Of a stretch of DNA of 64,000 bases, positions 61,443-64,000 are shown piece after piece; within the stretch, counting starts at the first letter, position 1; each line of letters begins with the position of its first letter. The notes under the pieces are model-generated. The model was given only the letters and a program-made list of their open reading frames with translations, made no database searches and was not told where the DNA came from. This stretch comes from Thermococcus radiotolerans (GTDB taxonomy: Archaea; Methanobacteriota_B; Thermococci; Thermococcales; Thermococcaceae). Where the stretch lies: positions 1,178,001-1,242,000 of the forward strand of contig NZ_CP015106.1 in assembly GCF_002214565.1 (NCBI RefSeq), written 5' to 3'. The translations under genes were made by a program, and so were the position numbers.

Positions 61443-63260
61443 ATGTTTGCGTATTGGGGAAAAATTTTGAGAGTGAACTTGACGAACGGAACCATTAAGG
61501 AAGAGCACTTTGACGAGGAGTTCGCGAAGAAGTGGCTGGGCACGAGAGGTTTCGGCATTTACTACCTCCTCAAGGAGATGGACGCCACCGCGGACCCGCT
61601 GAGCCCGGAGAATAAGATTATATACGCCACCGGCCCGCTGACTGGCACAACCGCGCCCACCGGCGGAAGGTACATGGTTATCACCAAGAGCCCGCTGACC
61701 GGTTACATCGCCATGGCAAACTCCGGCGGCTTCTTCGGTGCGGAGCTGAAGTTTGCCGGCTGGGACGCCATCATAGTTGAGGGCGCCTCCGACCACCCGG
61801 TTTATCTGTACATCAACGACGAGAGTGTCGAGCTTAGAGATGCGAGTCATCTCTGGGGCAAAACCTCGAGCGAGACTGAGGAGGCCCTTAAGGAGGAGAT
61901 CGGCGACAAGCGCATCAGGATAGCGCTGATAGGCCCTGCCGGTGAAAACCTCGTGAGGTTCTCGGCCGTTATGAACGACGAGCACCGTGCCGCCGCCAGG
62001 GGTGGCGTTGGAGCCGTCATGGGCAGCAAGAAGCTCAAGGCGATAGTAGTCCGCGGCCACAAGCGCGTTGAGGTCGCCGACAGGGCGAAGTTCACGAGCG
62101 TCGTCAAGGAGAAGACCGACAAGCTGAGGAACGACCCCGTTGCCGGTGGCGGTCTGCCGAAGTACGGAACGGCAGTTCTCGTCAACATCATCAACCAGAA
62201 CGGCCTGTATCCGACGAGAAACTTCCAGTACAGCCAGTTTGAGTACGCGGAGGAGCAGAGCGGTGAGGCCATGACCGCGAAGTACCTCATCAGGAACAAG
62301 CCGTGTTACGCCTGTCCGATCGGCTGTGGAAGGGTCAACAAGCTCCCAACCCTCGGAATAACCGAAGGGCCAGAGTATGAGAGCATCTGGGCGCTTGGAG
62401 CACACAACGGCATAAACGACCTTGCGAGCATAATCCACGCCAACCACATGGCGGACGAGTACGGTCTGGACACCATAAGCCTCGGTGGAACCCTCGCAAC
62501 GGCCATGGAGCTCTATGAGAAGGGTATTCTCAAGCAGGAAGACCTCGGAGAGGAGGCTCCCCCGTTCAGGTGGAGCAACAGCGAGGTTCTCCACTACTAC
62601 ATCGAGAAGATCGCCAAGAGGGAGGGCTTCGGTGACAAGCTGGCTGAAGGCGGCTACCGCCTCGCCGAGATGTACGGCCACACCGAGTACTTCATGGGCG
62701 TCAAGAAGCAGGAGCTTCCGGCTTACGACCCGCGCGGAGCTGAAGGCCACGGCCTCGGTTACGCCACCAACAACCGTGGCGGCTGTCACATCAAGCAGTA
62801 CATGATCAGCCCCGAGATTCTCGGTTACCCGTACAAGATGGATCCGCACGACATCGGCGACGAGAAGGTCAAGATGGTCATCCTCTTCCAAGACTTAACC
62901 GCTTTGATAGACGCCGCGGGAATGTGCGTCTTCACGACCTTCGGTCTCGGGGCGGACGACTACCGCGACCTGCTGAACGCGGCTATGGGCTGGGACCTCT
63001 CGACCGAGGACTACCTAAAGATAGGCGAGCGCATCTGGAACGCCGAGAGGCTCTTCAACCTGAAGGCAGGCCTCGACCCGCTCAAGGAGGACACCCTGCC
63101 GAAGAGACTCCTCGAGGAGCCCGTCAGGAACGGTCCGAACAAGGGGCACGTCGTCAGACTGCACCTGATGCTTCCGAAGTACTACAAGTTCCGCGGCTGG
63201 ACCGAGGACGGAAAGATAACCGAGGAGAAGATGAAGGAACTCGGAATCGAAGAATTCTGA
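61443..63260 (+). CDS. aor: tungsten aldehyde:ferredoxin oxidoreductase
   Basis: A 605-residue protein, the same length as the P. furiosus AOR and very similar to it. It oxidises aldehydes to acids and reduces ferredoxin, with tungstopterin and a [4Fe-4S] cluster. Cluster cysteines: C288, C291 and C295 in CYACPIGCG and C495 in AAGMCVFTTFG; pterin loops AARGGVGAVMG and AYDPRGAEGHGLGYATNNRGG. It removes aldehydes arising in amino acid fermentation. ATG 61443 (MFAYWGKILRVNL) matches the family N-terminus; GGAGG lies nine bases before. The longer open frame back to 61374 is not coding. Confidence 0.96.
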   Translation: MFAYWGKILRVNLTNGTIKEEHFDEEFAKKWLGTRGFGIYYLLKEMDATADPLSPENKIIYATGPLTGTTAPTGGRYMVITKSPLTGYIAMANSGGFFGAELKFAGWDAIIVEGASDHPVYLYINDESVELRDASHLWGKTSSETEEALKEEIGDKRIRIALIGPAGENLVRFSAVMNDEHRAAARGGVGAVMGSKKLKAIVVRGHKRVEVADRAKFTSVVKEKTDKLRNDPVAGGGLPKYGTAVLVNIINQNGLYPTRNFQYSQFEYAEEQSGEAMTAKYLIRNKPCYACPIGCGRVNKLPTLGITEGPEYESIWALGAHNGINDLASIIHANHMADEYGLDTISLGGTLATAMELYEKGILKQEDLGEEAPPFRWSNSEVLHYYIEKIAKREGFGDKLAEGGYRLAEMYGHTEYFMGVKKQELPAYDPRGAEGHGLGYATNNRGGCHIKQYMISPEILGYPYKMDPHDIGDEKVKMVILFQDLTALIDAAGMCVFTTFGLGADDYRDLLNAAMGWDLSTEDYLKIGERIWNAERLFNLKAGLDPLKEDTLPKRLLEEPVRNGPNKGHVVRLHLMLPKYYKFRGWTEDGKITEEKMKELGIEEF

Positions 63261-63263
63261 TTC

Positions 63264-63941
63264 CTATTTTCTTACCTTTTCTGCCATTTTCTTCACCCTG
63301 GATAGCACGAACTCCCTGAGGAAGCGCTCGTCGAACCCCGTCTTCCTGCCGTCGAGGTAGGCGCTGTATATCCTCACGGCGTCCTCGTCCCTGAGTTTCC
63401 GCAGGGTGCTCAGCACGTCCTCCTTCGTGAGGCTGGAGCCGTTCAGAAAGGCCATCAACCTTGCCGTTTCGCCGGCCAGGATGTGGAGCATCTTCCGGTT
63501 CCCCGAAAAGCGCTCGAGGTTTCTCAAAATGCACTCCAGCCTTCCAGGGAGGAGTTCGTCCAAGGGGTACTCCGGAATGATGTCAACCACGTCCTCCCCG
63601 AGCAGGACAACGTGATTTTCTCTGAAATCCCGCTGGTAGACCGTCAGAAACTTGTAGGGATAGCCCAAGTTGATGGGGTCGCTTAGATTTGAGAGCCATT
63701 CCCAGGCGACGTCAACCTCCACCGGGTTGAGGGACGATGAGCACTCCTCGAGAACCGGCTTTATCTCCAGGAGAACGGACTCCGGGTCGGTTCCGTCCTC
63801 AAGGACCACAAAGAAGTCCACGTCGCTCGTTCCAGGAACGAAGTCGCCCCTAACGAGGGAACCGTACAGAATGAGGGAATGGAGGCCGGAGACCCGGCCG
63901 AGCTTCTCCCGTATGCAGTCCGCGAGCCTTTTGGCCCTCAT
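63264..63941 (-). CDS. nucleotidyltransferase-domain protein
   Basis: A 225-residue protein. The N-terminus is a minimal nucleotidyltransferase (LILYGSLVRGDFVPGTSDVDFFVV, G-S-x-D-x-D, about residues 22-45); the third acid is in VEVDVAWEW. The C-terminal 110 residues are helical (LECILRNLERFSGNRKMLHILAGETARLM), recalling a HEPN-like bundle. It may be a substrate-modifying or antitoxin-like enzyme; the reaction is unknown. ATG 63941 overlaps the stop of the preceding partial gene. Confidence 0.8.
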   Translation of the reverse strand: MRAKRLADCIREKLGRVSGLHSLILYGSLVRGDFVPGTSDVDFFVVLEDGTDPESVLLEIKPVLEECSSSLNPVEVDVAWEWLSNLSDPINLGYPYKFLTVYQRDFRENHVVLLGEDVVDIIPEYPLDELLPGRLECILRNLERFSGNRKMLHILAGETARLMAFLNGSSLTKEDVLSTLRKLRDEDAVRIYSAYLDGRKTGFDERFLREFVLSRVKKMAEKVRK

Positions 63942-64000
63942 GTGGTCGAGGCCTCTTCGTCGTTGTAGAGCTCGTCGCCGACCGTAATCCTCTCCTCGAA
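63938..64000 (-). CDS. 3' end of a gene continuing beyond the window
   Basis: The last 63 bases are the open C-terminal frame of a minus-strand gene (ending FEERITVGDELYNDEEASTT-stop at 63938). Its TGA overlaps the ATG of the nucleotidyltransferase gene by four bases, so the two are in one operon. Too little is present to name the product. Confidence 0.6.
   Translation of the reverse strand, partial: FEERITVGDELYNDEEASTT

Overview
The window is from a hyperthermophilic euryarchaeon of the order Thermococcales, most probably the genus Thermococcus. The gene content shows this: a tungsten aldehyde:ferredoxin oxidoreductase with its radical SAM maturase, indolepyruvate:ferredoxin oxidoreductase with an ADP-forming acyl-CoA synthetase subunit, ribose-1,5-bisphosphate isomerase, a dye-linked L-proline dehydrogenase operon, archaeal SRP RNA, TBP, aMBF1, fibrillarin/NOP5 and the archaeal thiolase/HMG-CoA synthase/DUF35 set. 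Genes are dense. They are preceded by TTTATAAA-type TATA boxes and GGTGAT or GGAGG ribosome sites, and many overlap as ATGA. Most of the DNA is G+C-rich; one island (about 45.5-47.65 kb) is strikingly A+T-rich.

Layout. 0-5 kb: membrane prenyltransferase, flippase-like protein and glycosyltransferase operon, creatininase-family hydrolase, two unrecognised proteins and a tiny C2H2 zinc-finger protein. 5-9 kb: a surface-receptor-like winged-helix regulator, a UPF0173 metallo-hydrolase and a sodium/solute symporter. 8.8-12.7 kb: acyl-CoA synthetase alpha, iorA and iorB (aromatic amino acid catabolism). 12.8-17.2 kb: HDAC-like deacylase, TBP, DUF356, MBF1, GNAT, EamA. 17.3-19.9 kb: entry to the mevalonate pathway. 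20-22 kb: C/D-box RNP proteins. 22-35 kb: metabolic and small membrane genes, including two paralogous membrane-anchored proteins, a glutamine-amidotransferase-like pseudoenzyme, a PspC/DUF4097 envelope group, Lrp, a Drg GTPase and a UPF0175/DUF3368 toxin-antitoxin pair. 36-40.6 kb: a symporter with a tiny partner and two flavoprotein subunits, resembling the proline dehydrogenase operon at 52.5-55.9 kb. 40.7-45.5 kb: galactokinase followed by a decaying sugar locus (truncated GH57 gene fused to an MFS tail, GH1 glycosidase, C69 peptidase, broken MFS gene). 45.5-47.6 kb: the A+T-rich PP2C phosphatase plus TPR/membrane protein pair. 47.7-52.4 kb: EEP membrane protein, UbiA, CoA-disulfide reductase/NADH oxidase, UMP kinase. 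56-60 kb: SRP RNA, PLP enzyme, PyrD, VapBC coupled to QueC, two tRNAs. 60-64 kb: the AOR maturase and AOR, a nucleotidyltransferase and a partial gene.

How it fits together. The strongest pathway logic is peptide and amino acid fermentation: aminotransferase (24.4 kb), IOR and ACD alpha, AOR, proline oxidation, symporters and NADH oxidase. Housekeeping information and lipid genes lie between. The least explained parts are the PP2C/TPR island, the cofactor-stripped flavoprotein subunit at 38 kb, the amidotransferase pseudoenzyme at 25.8 kb, and the paralogous anchored proteins at 22.4 and 28.7 kb with matching promoters. No CRISPR array, integrase or complete insertion sequence was seen.
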